Shown one piece after another: positions 32,678-40,292 of a stretch of DNA of 64,000 nt. Where the stretch lies: assembly GCF_000025965.1 (NCBI RefSeq), contig NC_006513.1, forward strand, positions 2,852,001 to 2,916,000. The letters are read 5' to 3'. The stretch comes from Aromatoleum aromaticum EbN1. Lineage in GTDB: Bacteria > Pseudomonadota > Gammaproteobacteria > Burkholderiales > Rhodocyclaceae. Positions within the stretch are counted from its first letter, which is position 1. Each line of letters begins with the position of its first letter. The position numbers were made by a program, and so were the translations under genes. The notes under the pieces are model-generated. The model ran no database searches. It was given only the letters and a program-made list of their open reading frames with translations, and was not told the origin of the DNA.

Positions 32678-32693
32678 GTACTATATGTAGTAG
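32678..32693. promoter_or_regulatory. NrdR-box-like palindrome upstream of nrdJ
   Basis: The minus-strand 16-mer CTACTACATATAGTAC agrees with the NrdR box consensus (acaCwAtATaTwGtgt) at about 12 positions and has ACTA...TAGT arms. It sits 11 bases upstream of the putative -35. NrdR represses ribonucleotide reductase genes when (d)ATP is plentiful. Usually NrdR sites come in pairs; a second one was not found. Confidence 0.5.
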
Positions 32694-32953
32694 GTCGGAT
32701 GTGGGCGCTTTTCGCCCGATTCCGCGCCCCGCAAGGGTCTTGGGGTGGTTCGTCCGGAAGTGGTGACGGAGACGCGATGAAAAGAATTCCTGTCGCCTCG
32801 GCGTCCGGCCGAAAGCGAAAAAGCGGCTGCCGTCTTGCCGACAGGGGAGGACCGGGATGGTCCAGTTTGCAACGTGATTCGGGCAGCTGTCCCGTCCGGC
32901 GGGTTGTTGGGAGAGGTCGTTCCCCCGCCGGGCGAATCACGTCTTCCTCTTGC

Positions 32954-33916
32954 TCAGAGCGGTCCGGAAGGAGTATCCGCTGCCGATTTCGGCCCGGGAT
33001 GGCGCGACGAAAATGTGACGACACGGCCCGGCAAGGGTTCAGGCTGGAGCGTTGCATGGTCGATGCCGAACTGCTCGGCGAGGAGCCGTTGCAGCGCCAC
33101 GAGGGTTGTCGGCCACGCTTGCGATGAGTGCAGGACGACATGCGCCGAAAGTGCGACATGGTTCGAGTCGAGGCTCCACACATGCAGGTCGTGAATCGAA
33201 TGCACTCCTTCGACTTCCGCCATCGCGTGGCCGATCGCCGCCAGCGAGAGATTGTCCGGCACGCCTTCGAGCAGCGTGTGGGTCGCCACGCGAAGCAGTT
33301 TCAGTGTCGAGGCGAGGATCAGTCCGCAGATCAGCATCGACAGCAGGGGGTCGGCGGGGTACCAGCCGGTGTAAAGGATTACGATCCCGGACGCGAGTGC
33401 GGCGACAGAACCGAGCAGATCTCCGAACACGTGAAGCAGCGCGGCACGCGTGTTCAGATCGCCTTCGCCGTGCGACAGCATCCACGCGACGATCACGTTG
33501 ATCGCCAGCCCCAGCGCGGCGACGCCGATCACGGTGCCGGCCTGCACCGGTTGCGGCGTGATCAGGCGCTCGATCGCGTGCCACGCGATCAGCGCCACGA
33601 CGAACAGCATGAACAGTCCGTTGAGCATCCCCGCGAGCGTCTCGACGCGGCGCAGCCCGTACGTATGGCGGGCGCTGGAGGGACGGCGCGCCAATATGCT
33701 CGCCGCGGTCGCCAGTGCCAGGGCGAGGCTGTCGGTGAGCATGTGTCCGGCATCGCCGAGCAGCGCCAGCGAACCTGACCACCAGCCTGCCATGGCCTCG
33801 ACTGCCGCGAAGCCCAGAGTCATCGCGAGCGCCCACGGCAAGGCGTGGTTGGAGCGCCCGTCGGTATGGACGGGTTTGCCGTGCCCGTGATGCGCGTGAT
33901 CGTGGATCGCCGTCAT
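32954..33916 (-). CDS. Cation diffusion facilitator, zinc/cadmium exporter type
   Basis: A 320-residue CDF antiporter (CzcD/ZitB-like). A His-rich N-terminus (HDHAHHGHGKPVHTD) precedes six membrane helices. The metal site is seen as SLALLGDAGHMLTDSLAL in helix 2 (D and H) and LLHVFGDLLGSVAAL in helix 5 (H and D), the HD-HD pattern of zinc-type exporters. A cytoplasmic domain with HSIHDLHVWSLDSNHVALSAHVV follows. ATG 33916 with CAGG adjacent gives MTAIHDHAHHGHG; the open frame upstream has no domain. Probably transcribed alone. Metal specificity is inferred. Confidence 0.9.
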   Translation of the reverse strand: MTAIHDHAHHGHGKPVHTDGRSNHALPWALAMTLGFAAVEAMAGWWSGSLALLGDAGHMLTDSLALALATAASILARRPSSARHTYGLRRVETLAGMLNGLFMLFVVALIAWHAIERLITPQPVQAGTVIGVAALGLAINVIVAWMLSHGEGDLNTRAALLHVFGDLLGSVAALASGIVILYTGWYPADPLLSMLICGLILASTLKLLRVATHTLLEGVPDNLSLAAIGHAMAEVEGVHSIHDLHVWSLDSNHVALSAHVVLHSSQAWPTTLVALQRLLAEQFGIDHATLQPEPLPGRVVTFSSRHPGPKSAADTPSGPL

Positions 33917-34070
33917 CCTGTTCGTGGTTGTCGGAAGGTGCCCCCGCATTCCCCTGCAGGGATGCCTAGAATGACTATGTTTCGGGCCCGATTCCCGCCA
34001 TGGCGACGGGGGGCAGGCGCACATGATCGTCCGGACGCGAGCGTTCGGGCGGCTCAACCGGAGTCGAAGT

Positions 34071-34925
34071 ATGCGCATTGTTTCGTGGAACATTCAATGG
34101 GGCCGCGGCGCGGACGGGCGCGTCGACCTGGAACGGACTGTTGCGGCGATCCATGACATCGGCGATGCGGAAGTGATCTGCCTGCAGGAAGTGGCGCAGA
34201 ATTTCCCCGGCCTCGAAGGCGGTGACTGCGAAGACGAAGTCGCGATCCTGGCTGCGGCCTTTCCCGGCCATGAAGCGATGTATGGGGCCGGTATCGATGT
34301 GCCCGACGGTGCCGGCGGGCGGGCGCGTTTCGGCAACCTGATGCTGTCGCGCCTGGAGGTCGGCCCGGTATTCCGGCATCTGCTTCCGTGTCCCGCCGAC
34401 CCGGGACAGGCCGCGATGCAGCGCTGCTGCGTCGAGGCCGTACTGCAGGCGCCATGGGGGCCGGTCCGCGTTCTGACGACGCATCTCGAATACTATTCCG
34501 CGCGACAGCGCGCAGCGCAGGTGGCGATGTTGCGGGCGCTGCAGAAGGAGGTTGCCGGACAGGTCGCCGCCGGCCCTGCCGGGCGGGAAGCCAGCCCGGC
34601 CTTTGCGGCAGGGCGCCGACCGGTGACCGCAGTCGCCTGCGGGGACTTCAATTGTGAGCCGGGATCGGGCGCCTATACGCTGATGTCGGCGGATATCGCG
34701 TTACACGTGCCGCCGTGGCGGGACGCCTGGCGCGTCAAGCATCGCAGCCGCGCACATGACCCGACGGTCGGCCTTCACGGTGCCGAGTGGCCCGGGCGGA
34801 CCTATTGTTGCGATTACGCGTGGGTTTCGGACGATCTCGCCGCCCGTGTCGCGCAAGTCGAAGTGTACGCCGCGACTCCGGCGTCCGACCATCAGCCGCT
34901 GGTGCTCGAGTTGAACGATGGATGA
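34071..34925 (+). CDS. Endonuclease/exonuclease/phosphatase family protein
   Basis: A 284-residue protein of the EEP superfamily. Motifs run in the standard order: MRIVSWNIQWG, EVICLQEVAQNFP (Mg-binding Glu), VRVLTTHLEYYSARQRAAQ (catalytic His), ACGDFNCEP (Asp/Asn) and a final ASDHQPLVLEL. No signal peptide is visible, so it is probably cytoplasmic. The substrate (nucleic acid or phosphoester) cannot be told. ATG 34071 has GGAG seven bases upstream. It is divergent from the CDF gene and convergent with the DUF2189 gene. Confidence 0.85.
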   Translation: MRIVSWNIQWGRGADGRVDLERTVAAIHDIGDAEVICLQEVAQNFPGLEGGDCEDEVAILAAAFPGHEAMYGAGIDVPDGAGGRARFGNLMLSRLEVGPVFRHLLPCPADPGQAAMQRCCVEAVLQAPWGPVRVLTTHLEYYSARQRAAQVAMLRALQKEVAGQVAAGPAGREASPAFAAGRRPVTAVACGDFNCEPGSGAYTLMSADIALHVPPWRDAWRVKHRSRAHDPTVGLHGAEWPGRTYCCDYAWVSDDLAARVAQVEVYAATPASDHQPLVLELNDG

Positions 34926-34931
34926 CGTTCT

Positions 34932-35729
34932 TCAGCCTGCCGGCGCGGCCGGCAGGACAACGAGGTCGCGATACGCGTGCCAGCTCGCGTGGCCGACGAT
35001 CGGCATCAGCACCACCAGTCCGAGATGGAAAGTCATGAATCCGATCACCGTGAGGCCGGCGATCATGAAAGCCCATACGATCATCGCGCCCGGGTTGCGC
35101 ATCAACGCCCCGACGCTCGTCAACATCGACGAAATCGCGTCCTGGTTGCGGTCGAGCATCAACGGCACGGAAATCACGCTGACGGCGAACACGATCGTCG
35201 CAAAGATCAGGCCGACGCCGAAATACACGAGCAGGAACTCGAGGTTGTCGAGGGCCAGCAACTGCGCCAGAAAGCCTGTCAGGTTCGGCATCTCGTTGGT
35301 GTAGAACAGCGCGAACACGACCATTGATGCGCGGGCCCAGACGAGGAACACGATGCCCAGCACGACGGCGAAAATGCCGATGTTGCCGGCGTTGCGCTTC
35401 CACACCGTCAGAGTCGGAAGGAGGGCGCAGGTCGCGCCTTGCTCGCGCCGCCGGCTGATCTCGTAGAGGCCCATCGCGAGAAACGGCCCGAGCAGGAGAA
35501 AGCCCGACGTGAGCGCGACCGTGTAGGCGTAAGCGTGCTCGAAAACCATCGTGACGAGCAATCCCATCGCGGCAAAGCAGAATCCGTAAAACAGGCTCGG
35601 TATCGGGCAGGCACGGAAATCCGCCCAGCCGCTCCTGATCCAGTGCAGCGGCGCACCCGCCCCGACGTCCCGGACAACGGGAAACACCCACTCCTCGGTT
35701 CCCAGCTTGACATCCTCCGGCTGCGACAT
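34932..35729 (-). CDS. DUF2189 integral membrane protein
   Basis: A 265-residue membrane protein with six or seven hydrophobic helices after a ~35-residue hydrophilic N-terminus (VFPVVRDVGAGAPLHWIRSGWADF). The pattern GPFLAMGLYEISRRREQG and the C-terminal LVVLMPIVGHASWHAYRDLV are typical of DUF2189, a family of unknown function in proteobacteria. The start has AGGAG eight bases upstream. It is the last gene of a minus-strand run behind the hydrolase. Confidence 0.85.
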   Translation of the reverse strand: MSQPEDVKLGTEEWVFPVVRDVGAGAPLHWIRSGWADFRACPIPSLFYGFCFAAMGLLVTMVFEHAYAYTVALTSGFLLLGPFLAMGLYEISRRREQGATCALLPTLTVWKRNAGNIGIFAVVLGIVFLVWARASMVVFALFYTNEMPNLTGFLAQLLALDNLEFLLVYFGVGLIFATIVFAVSVISVPLMLDRNQDAISSMLTSVGALMRNPGAMIVWAFMIAGLTVIGFMTFHLGLVVLMPIVGHASWHAYRDLVVLPAAPAG

Positions 35730-35792
35730 CTCTCTCTCCTGTTGTGGACTTTGTTGTCGATGCAGCGCACGGATTGCCTCTTTGTCTTGTTG

Positions 35793-36635
35793 TCAGCGGC
35801 GGGTGAGGAAGCTCCGTATGGCATTGCCCACTGCATCGGGGGCCTCCGCCAGCATTGCGTGCCCGGCACGAGGAATGGATATCATACGTGCGCCGTCCGC
35901 TACCCCGGCAAGCGCTTCATGCAGGGGTTTGACTGCGCGCCTCGGAGTCATCTGGTCGCGATCGGCGCAGAGCAGCAGCGTCGGGCAGCGGACCGCCGCC
36001 GCAGCTGCGAGACCGTTTTCGTAGGCGTTGCAGGCGCCGAGGTCGATGGCCAGCACGCTGTCGCCCTGTCGTTCCATGAGGCGGCGATTCAGCCCCATGA
36101 GCGAGATTCCCGGCACGGCGCTCGCCCCGAGCTGCGACGCGAAAGTGTAGGACCACTGGTTGATCATCGCATGGGCCACGGCCCGGTCATCGTGCGCCGC
36201 GGACAGCAGCGGTGCGGCCACCGGCATCGGCGCGACGCTTCCGAGCAGAATCAGCTGCGTGATGCGGTCGGGGAACTGTGCCGCCGCCTGCAGCGCGACG
36301 AGCGATCCCATGCTGTGACCGGCGATGGCGGCACGCCGGACGCCGGCCGCATCGAGCAGCGTCGCGAGCCAGTCTGCGAGCGCTTCGATCGACGCGAGCG
36401 GGGCGCCGCCCGAGCGGCCATGTCCGGGAAGATCCGGGGCGAGCACCGAAAAGCCGTGGCGCGCGAGGTGGCGCGCCTGGAAGTTCCACACGCTGTGATC
36501 GTGAGCGGCGCCATGCAGCAGCACGACGACCGGCTGCGCGGGCGCGAAACTCTGCCCGCCGGTGTAGATGAAGACCGGGAGCCCGGATACCGTCAGCTGC
36601 ACCGCGCTACCCTCACGCCAGTCGGCCGGCGGCAT
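35793..36635 (-). CDS. Alpha/beta-fold hydrolase
   Basis: A 280-residue alpha/beta hydrolase. The oxyanion region VVLLHGAAHDHSVWNFQARHLA, the nucleophile elbow AGHSMGS (Ser near residue 108), an acid in CADRDQMTP and the catalytic His in PRAGHAMLAEAPD form a complete triad. There is no signal peptide. Its start overlaps the end of the preceding PLP-family gene by 23 bases, so the two are translationally linked. Substrate unknown; acyl-ester or thioester hydrolysis is possible. Confidence 0.85.
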   Translation of the reverse strand: MPPADWREGSAVQLTVSGLPVFIYTGGQSFAPAQPVVVLLHGAAHDHSVWNFQARHLARHGFSVLAPDLPGHGRSGGAPLASIEALADWLATLLDAAGVRRAAIAGHSMGSLVALQAAAQFPDRITQLILLGSVAPMPVAAPLLSAAHDDRAVAHAMINQWSYTFASQLGASAVPGISLMGLNRRLMERQGDSVLAIDLGACNAYENGLAAAAAVRCPTLLLCADRDQMTPRRAVKPLHEALAGVADGARMISIPRAGHAMLAEAPDAVGNAIRSFLTRR

Positions 36636-37911
36636 ACAGTCCGCGGTCCAGGTCTTCGATCAGGTTGTCGACGTGCTCGAGCCCCACCGACAGTCGCAGC
36701 GTGCCTTCGCCGATCCCGGCGGCAGCGAGTCCGCAGGCGGACAGGCGGGAATGGGTCGTGCTCGCCGGGTGGCTGACGAGCGACTTCGCCTCGCCGATGT
36801 TCGCCAGGTGCGAGAACACTTTCAGGCTCTCGATGAAGGCGCGCGCGGCTTCTCGCCCGCCGGTCAGTTCGAAGGACAGGATCGCTCCCGCGCCATCCGG
36901 CAGCAGGCGGCTCGCCAGTTCGTGATCGGGATGGGTCGCGAGCCCGGGATACGCGACGCGTGCGACGAGCGCTTGACGGGCAAGGTGGGCGGCCACGGCA
37001 CGCGTGTTCGCGACGTGCGCCCGCATCCGCAGCGGCAGCGTTTCGATGCCTTGGAGGATCTGGAATGCGTTCATCGGCGAGAGACAGGCGCCGAAGTCCG
37101 GCAGCGCTTCGCACCGCGCGCGCAGCAGGAAAGCCGCGACTGGAGACTCCTCGCCGAAATCCATGCCGAGAAAGCCGTCGTACGGCTCGGTCAGCGTCGG
37201 GAAGAGGCCCGACTGCTCCCAGTCGAACTGCCCGCCATCGACCAGCAGGCCGCCGACGGCGACGCCGTGGCCGCCGAGAAACTCGGTGGCCGAATGCAGG
37301 ACCAGGTCTGCGCCGAGCGACAACGGGCGCTGCAGGCAGGGTGTGGCCAGGGTCGCATCGACGAGCAGCGGGACGTGCCGGGCATGGGCGATTGTGGCGA
37401 CGGCGGGAATGTCGAGCACCTCGAGCCCGGGATTGCCGAGCGCCTCGCCGAACAGCAGACGGGTTTCGGGCCTGATCGCGTCGCGCCATTCGTCCGGACG
37501 GCGCGGATCGACGAAAGTCGTCCGGATACCGAAGCGCGGCAGCGTGTGGGCCAGCAGATTGCGCGCTGCACCGCCTAGCGCACGCGACGCGACGATATGA
37601 TGGCCGGCGCCCATCAGTGTCGCGATCGCGACATGCAGCGCAGCCTGGCCGCTCGCCAGCGCAATCGCCCCGATTCCCCCTTCCAGCGCCGAGACGCGCT
37701 CCTCGAGGACTGCGTTGGTCGGGTTCGAGACGCGCGTATCGACGTGTCCCGGGCGTTCATGGTTGAACAGCGCCGCAGCGTGCTCGGCATCCGGAAAGAC
37801 GTAGCCGGCGGTGAAATAGATCGGTGTCGCCCGGGCGCCGAAGGCCGGATCAGGGGACTGCCCTGCATGCAGGGCGAGCGTCTCGGGAGCAGGAGGTCCG
37901 TACTGGGTCAT
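36613..37911 (-). CDS. Cys/Met-metabolism PLP-family protein lacking the PLP lysine
   Basis: The 432-residue sequence matches O-acetylhomoserine sulfhydrylase-like enzymes over its whole length: TLALHAGQSPDPAFGARATPIYFTAGYVF, SNPTNAVLEERVSALEGG, ALASGQAAL, HPASTTHSRLS and LRLSVGLEHVDNLIEDLD. The Schiff-base Lys, expected in HSATKF, is Glu210 here (HSATEFLGGHG; codon GAG at 37282-37284). The Tyr of YxR is Asp58 (DTR), and the ring-stacking Tyr of LYGG is Leu112 (ALGG); Asp185 and the C-terminal Arg are kept. The frame is open and codon use looks ordinary, so it is not an obvious pseudogene. A non-catalytic or repurposed paralogue is the simplest reading. Overlaps the hydrolase gene. Confidence 0.85.
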   Translation of the reverse strand: MTQYGPPAPETLALHAGQSPDPAFGARATPIYFTAGYVFPDAEHAAALFNHERPGHVDTRVSNPTNAVLEERVSALEGGIGAIALASGQAALHVAIATLMGAGHHIVASRALGGAARNLLAHTLPRFGIRTTFVDPRRPDEWRDAIRPETRLLFGEALGNPGLEVLDIPAVATIAHARHVPLLVDATLATPCLQRPLSLGADLVLHSATEFLGGHGVAVGGLLVDGGQFDWEQSGLFPTLTEPYDGFLGMDFGEESPVAAFLLRARCEALPDFGACLSPMNAFQILQGIETLPLRMRAHVANTRAVAAHLARQALVARVAYPGLATHPDHELASRLLPDGAGAILSFELTGGREAARAFIESLKVFSHLANIGEAKSLVSHPASTTHSRLSACGLAAAGIGEGTLRLSVGLEHVDNLIEDLDRGLYAAGRLA

Positions 37912-37939
37912 TGGCGGCCGGAATCCCCGTCATCCGGCT

Positions 37940-38155
37940 TCAGGCCCGCTCGTCGGGTTCGAGCATGCGTTCGACGACGGCGATCCTGTCTTTCAGTGCG
38001 AGCTTGCGCTTCTTGAGGCGGCGCAACAGTAATTCGTCTTCCTGTGGCGAAGCATCGAGGTGGCTGATCGCCTCGTCGAGGTCACGATGCTCGGCCCTGA
38101 GTTCGGCCAGCCTCACCTGCAGGCTGGTAACGTCGTCGAATGCTTCCTCGCTCAT
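37940..38155 (-). CDS. YdcH-like (DUF465) small coiled-coil protein
   Basis: A 71-residue charged protein, almost wholly helical: SLQVRLAELRAEHRDLDEAI, then RRLKKRKLALKDRIAVVERML. This LK-K-K-LALKD pattern is typical of DUF465/YdcH (SlyX-like) proteins of unknown role. ATG 38155 has CAGG at good spacing. It sits 28 bases upstream of the PLP-family gene and may lead that operon. About 243 bases separate it from divergent mltB; nothing else was recognised in that gap. Confidence 0.85.
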   Translation of the reverse strand: MSEEAFDDVTSLQVRLAELRAEHRDLDEAISHLDASPQEDELLLRRLKKRKLALKDRIAVVERMLEPDERA

Positions 38156-38398
38156 CGTATACCTGTTCAATTTAGTGGGATTGCATGCCGTCCGTAGGGC
38201 GGGGCCGGTAACGCTGGATGGTATGCCGCAGAACGGGCAATGACAACTCCGGCCGGGCTTTTTGAAGCGGGCTACTGCACGGGCGGCAAGGGATGCGGGA
38301 TCGGTCGGTTGCCTCGTTCCGCCATTCGTGTCAGGCTCCGCGTCCGAACTGCGTCCGCCCCGTTCGCCGCTCTCCGCCACTGCCCGAGCCGTTCCAGA

Positions 38399-39604
38399 AT
38401 GATCTCCCGACGCTTCCCCGCCTGGTCCCTGCTGTGCGCCGCGCTGCTTCCGTTTCACGCCGACGCGCAGGAGTCCTTTGCCCGTTGCCTCGAAGAGTTG
38501 CGCGGCATGGCTGCCACGCACGACATCGCACCGCCAACTTTCGAGCAACATGTGGCCAGGCTCGAACCGGACATGGCGGTGATCGGCTTGCTCGATTACC
38601 AGCCCGAATTCCGTACGCCGATCTGGGACTATCTGGCCGGGCTGGTGGACGACGAACGCGTCGCCGACGGCCGCGCGATGGCCGTCCAATGGGCCGGGAC
38701 GCTGCAGGACATCGAGGCGCGATATGGTGTCGATCCGGCTACCGTGGTTGCAGTGTGGGGCGTCGAGAGCAACTTCGGACGCAATTTCGGCAAACGCCCG
38801 CTGCTCGTTTCGCTCGCGACCCTGTCCTGCTTCGGCCGGCGCCAGGACTACTTTCGCGGTGAATTTTTCACTGCGCTGAAAATCATCGAAGATGGCGACA
38901 TCGCTGCGCAGCACCTCGCCGGCTCGTGGGCCGGGGCGTTCGGCCACACGCAGTTCATGCCTTCGACTTTCCGGCGCGTCGCGGTCGATTTCGACGGCGA
39001 CGGCCGGCGCGACCTGATCGACAGCATTCCCGACGCGCTTGCCTCGACGGCGAACTTTCTGCGCAAGGCAGGCTGGCAGACAGGCCGGCCATGGGGTTTC
39101 GAAGTCGCTCTGCCGCCCGACTTCGATGCTGGACTTGCCGGGCGCCGCAACAAGCGGCCGCTGTCTGAATGGGTCGCACTGGGTGTGCGTCGTGCGGACG
39201 GAAGCGCGATCGAGCCGGGCGCCGAAGCCGCCGGCCTGCTGCTCCCCGCCGGCGAGCGGGGCCCGGCATTCCTCGTCCTGCGCAATTTCGATGCGCTGTA
39301 CTCCTATAACGCGGCCGAAAGCTACGCACTCGCGATCGCGCATTTGTCCGATCGCCTGCGCGGCGGAGAGCCGTTCCGTGCGTCGTGGCCGACCGACGAC
39401 CCGGGCCTGTCCCGCGTCGAGCGGCGCGAAGTGCAGACATTGTTGTCGCAGCTCGGCTACGACGCAGGAGAGGCCGACGGCGCGCTCGGTGCCCGTTCGC
39501 GCGCAGCGGTGCAGCAGTTCCAGCGCGGGCAGGGGCTCGAGCCCGACGGCCGCGCCGGTCGGCAGGTGCTCGAACTGCTGAGAAAGGCGTACGCTGAACG
39601 CTGA
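38399..39604 (+). CDS. mltB: Lytic murein transglycosylase, MltB family
   Basis: Cleaves the glycan strands of peptidoglycan with formation of anhydromuramic acid. The 401 residues start with a signal peptide (cleavage near HADA-QES); there is no lipobox, so the enzyme is probably soluble in the periplasm. The catalytic Glu is E123 in VWGVESNFGRNFG, followed by GSWAGAFGHTQFMPSTF. A C-terminal peptidoglycan-binding domain (about 335-398: RREVQTLLSQLGYDAGEADGALGARSRAAVQQFQ) is present. ATG 38399 was chosen because the signal peptide starts there. Confidence 0.93.
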   Translation: MISRRFPAWSLLCAALLPFHADAQESFARCLEELRGMAATHDIAPPTFEQHVARLEPDMAVIGLLDYQPEFRTPIWDYLAGLVDDERVADGRAMAVQWAGTLQDIEARYGVDPATVVAVWGVESNFGRNFGKRPLLVSLATLSCFGRRQDYFRGEFFTALKIIEDGDIAAQHLAGSWAGAFGHTQFMPSTFRRVAVDFDGDGRRDLIDSIPDALASTANFLRKAGWQTGRPWGFEVALPPDFDAGLAGRRNKRPLSEWVALGVRRADGSAIEPGAEAAGLLLPAGERGPAFLVLRNFDALYSYNAAESYALAIAHLSDRLRGGEPFRASWPTDDPGLSRVERREVQTLLSQLGYDAGEADGALGARSRAAVQQFQRGQGLEPDGRAGRQVLELLRKAYAER

Positions 39605-39647
39605 CGACCGGCTATCGCATTCCTGCGAGCCTTTGCCGAAGAACTGG

Positions 39648-40217
39648 ATGCCCCTCGTGAACAAAGCCTTTGTCACAGAAAACGACGGCGCCGACGATGA
39701 CGACGAAGTACCCGTCGCGGTGCGCCTGCCGGCCGGCGCGAAAAACTACATGACGCGCCGTGGCTACGAGAGCCTGCGCCGCGAACTCGATCACCTCGTC
39801 CGCATCGAGCGGCCGAAGATGGTCGAAACCGTCGCCTGGGCGGCCTCGAACGGCGACCGCTCCGAGAATGGCGATTACATCTACGGCAAGAAGCGGCTGC
39901 GCGAGATCGACCGGCGCATCCGTTTCCTGATCAAGCGCATCGAAAGTGCCGAAGTCGTCGATCCCGCCGACCAGCGGGAAATCGACCAGGTGTTTTTCGG
40001 CGCCACCGTCAGCATCGTCGACGTCGACAGTGACGACGACAGCGAGCAGATCTGGCAGATCGTCGGCGTCGACGAGGCCGATGCCGGCGCTGGCCGGATC
40101 AGCTGGATCTCGCCGCTGGCACGGGCACTGCTCAAGGCGCGCGAAGGCGACGTCGTGCGTTTCATGAGTCCGGCCGGGCCGCGCGAAATCGAAGTGGTCG
40201 AGATCCGCTACGTCTGA
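39648..40217 (+). CDS. greB: Transcription elongation factor GreB
   Basis: Cleavage factor for longer backtracked RNA, paralogous to greA at 2.2 kb. The C-terminal ~158 residues show the Gre coiled-coil tip (ASNGDRSENGDYIYGKKRL, the GreB variant) and FKBP-like domain (SPLARALLKAREGDVV). The start is uncertain: ATG 39648 gives MPLVNKAFVTEND, while GTG 39657 would give NKAFVTEND, closer to the usual GreB N-terminus. Neither has a strong ribosome site. Linker rich in Asp (GADDDDEVP). htpG follows 75 bases downstream. Confidence 0.94.
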   Translation: MPLVNKAFVTENDGADDDDEVPVAVRLPAGAKNYMTRRGYESLRRELDHLVRIERPKMVETVAWAASNGDRSENGDYIYGKKRLREIDRRIRFLIKRIESAEVVDPADQREIDQVFFGATVSIVDVDSDDDSEQIWQIVGVDEADAGAGRISWISPLARALLKAREGDVVRFMSPAGPREIEVVEIRYV

Positions 40218-40230
40218 TCTCGCGCGGGGG

Positions 40231-40259
40231 CTTGAAATCCGGGGTCTCCGCTCCCATCT
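40231..40259 (+). promoter_or_regulatory. Heat-shock (sigma-32 type) promoter of htpG
   Basis: CTTGAA, a 15-base spacer and TCCCATCT match the sigma-32 consensus (CTTGAA / CCCCATNT) at all but one position; E. coli spacers are mostly 13-14. Expected transcription start is near 40266, giving a leader of about 27 bases before the htpG ATG. Confidence 0.75.
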
Positions 40260-40284
40260 GCTGCGCGTTAATCAGCAGATGGAG
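40251..40284 (+). promoter_or_regulatory. Inverted repeat covering the htpG ribosome binding site
   Basis: CCATCTGCTG (40254-40263) pairs perfectly with CAGCAGATGG (40273-40282) over a 9-base loop; CT/AG can extend it past one bulge. The right arm holds the GGAG ribosome site. The left arm overlaps the sigma-32 -10 element, so it is present only in RNA that reads through from greB. Confidence 0.55.
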
Positions 40285-40292
40285 TCCACGCA

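Larger units (their letters stand above)
32554..32953. other. Non-coding region between nrdJ and the CDF transporter gene (400 bp)
   Basis: The half nearest nrdJ is AT-rich and holds its putative promoter and NrdR-like site. The other half (32700-32950) is GC-rich with a short inverted repeat GGGCG-CTTTT-CGCCC at 32704-32718. Open frames across it have no start-site support or recognisable protein features. Confidence 0.55.

Noticed and set aside
32554-32953. Cobalamin riboswitch upstream of the B12-dependent reductase
   Set aside because: I looked on the nrdJ strand for the B12-box and the surrounding conserved segments and found none. A covariance-model search would settle this.
32624-33183. 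Open frames of 160-180 codons in both directions around the nrdJ/CDF gap
   Set aside because: They overlap the CDF gene end, have shuffled low-information sequence and lack ribosome sites.
40251-40284. Classic ROSE or FourU RNA thermometer before htpG
   Set aside because: The stem is a plain GC-containing 10-bp helix without the four-U run or the bulged UYGCU motif; the hairpin is reported instead as a possible block to read-through translation.
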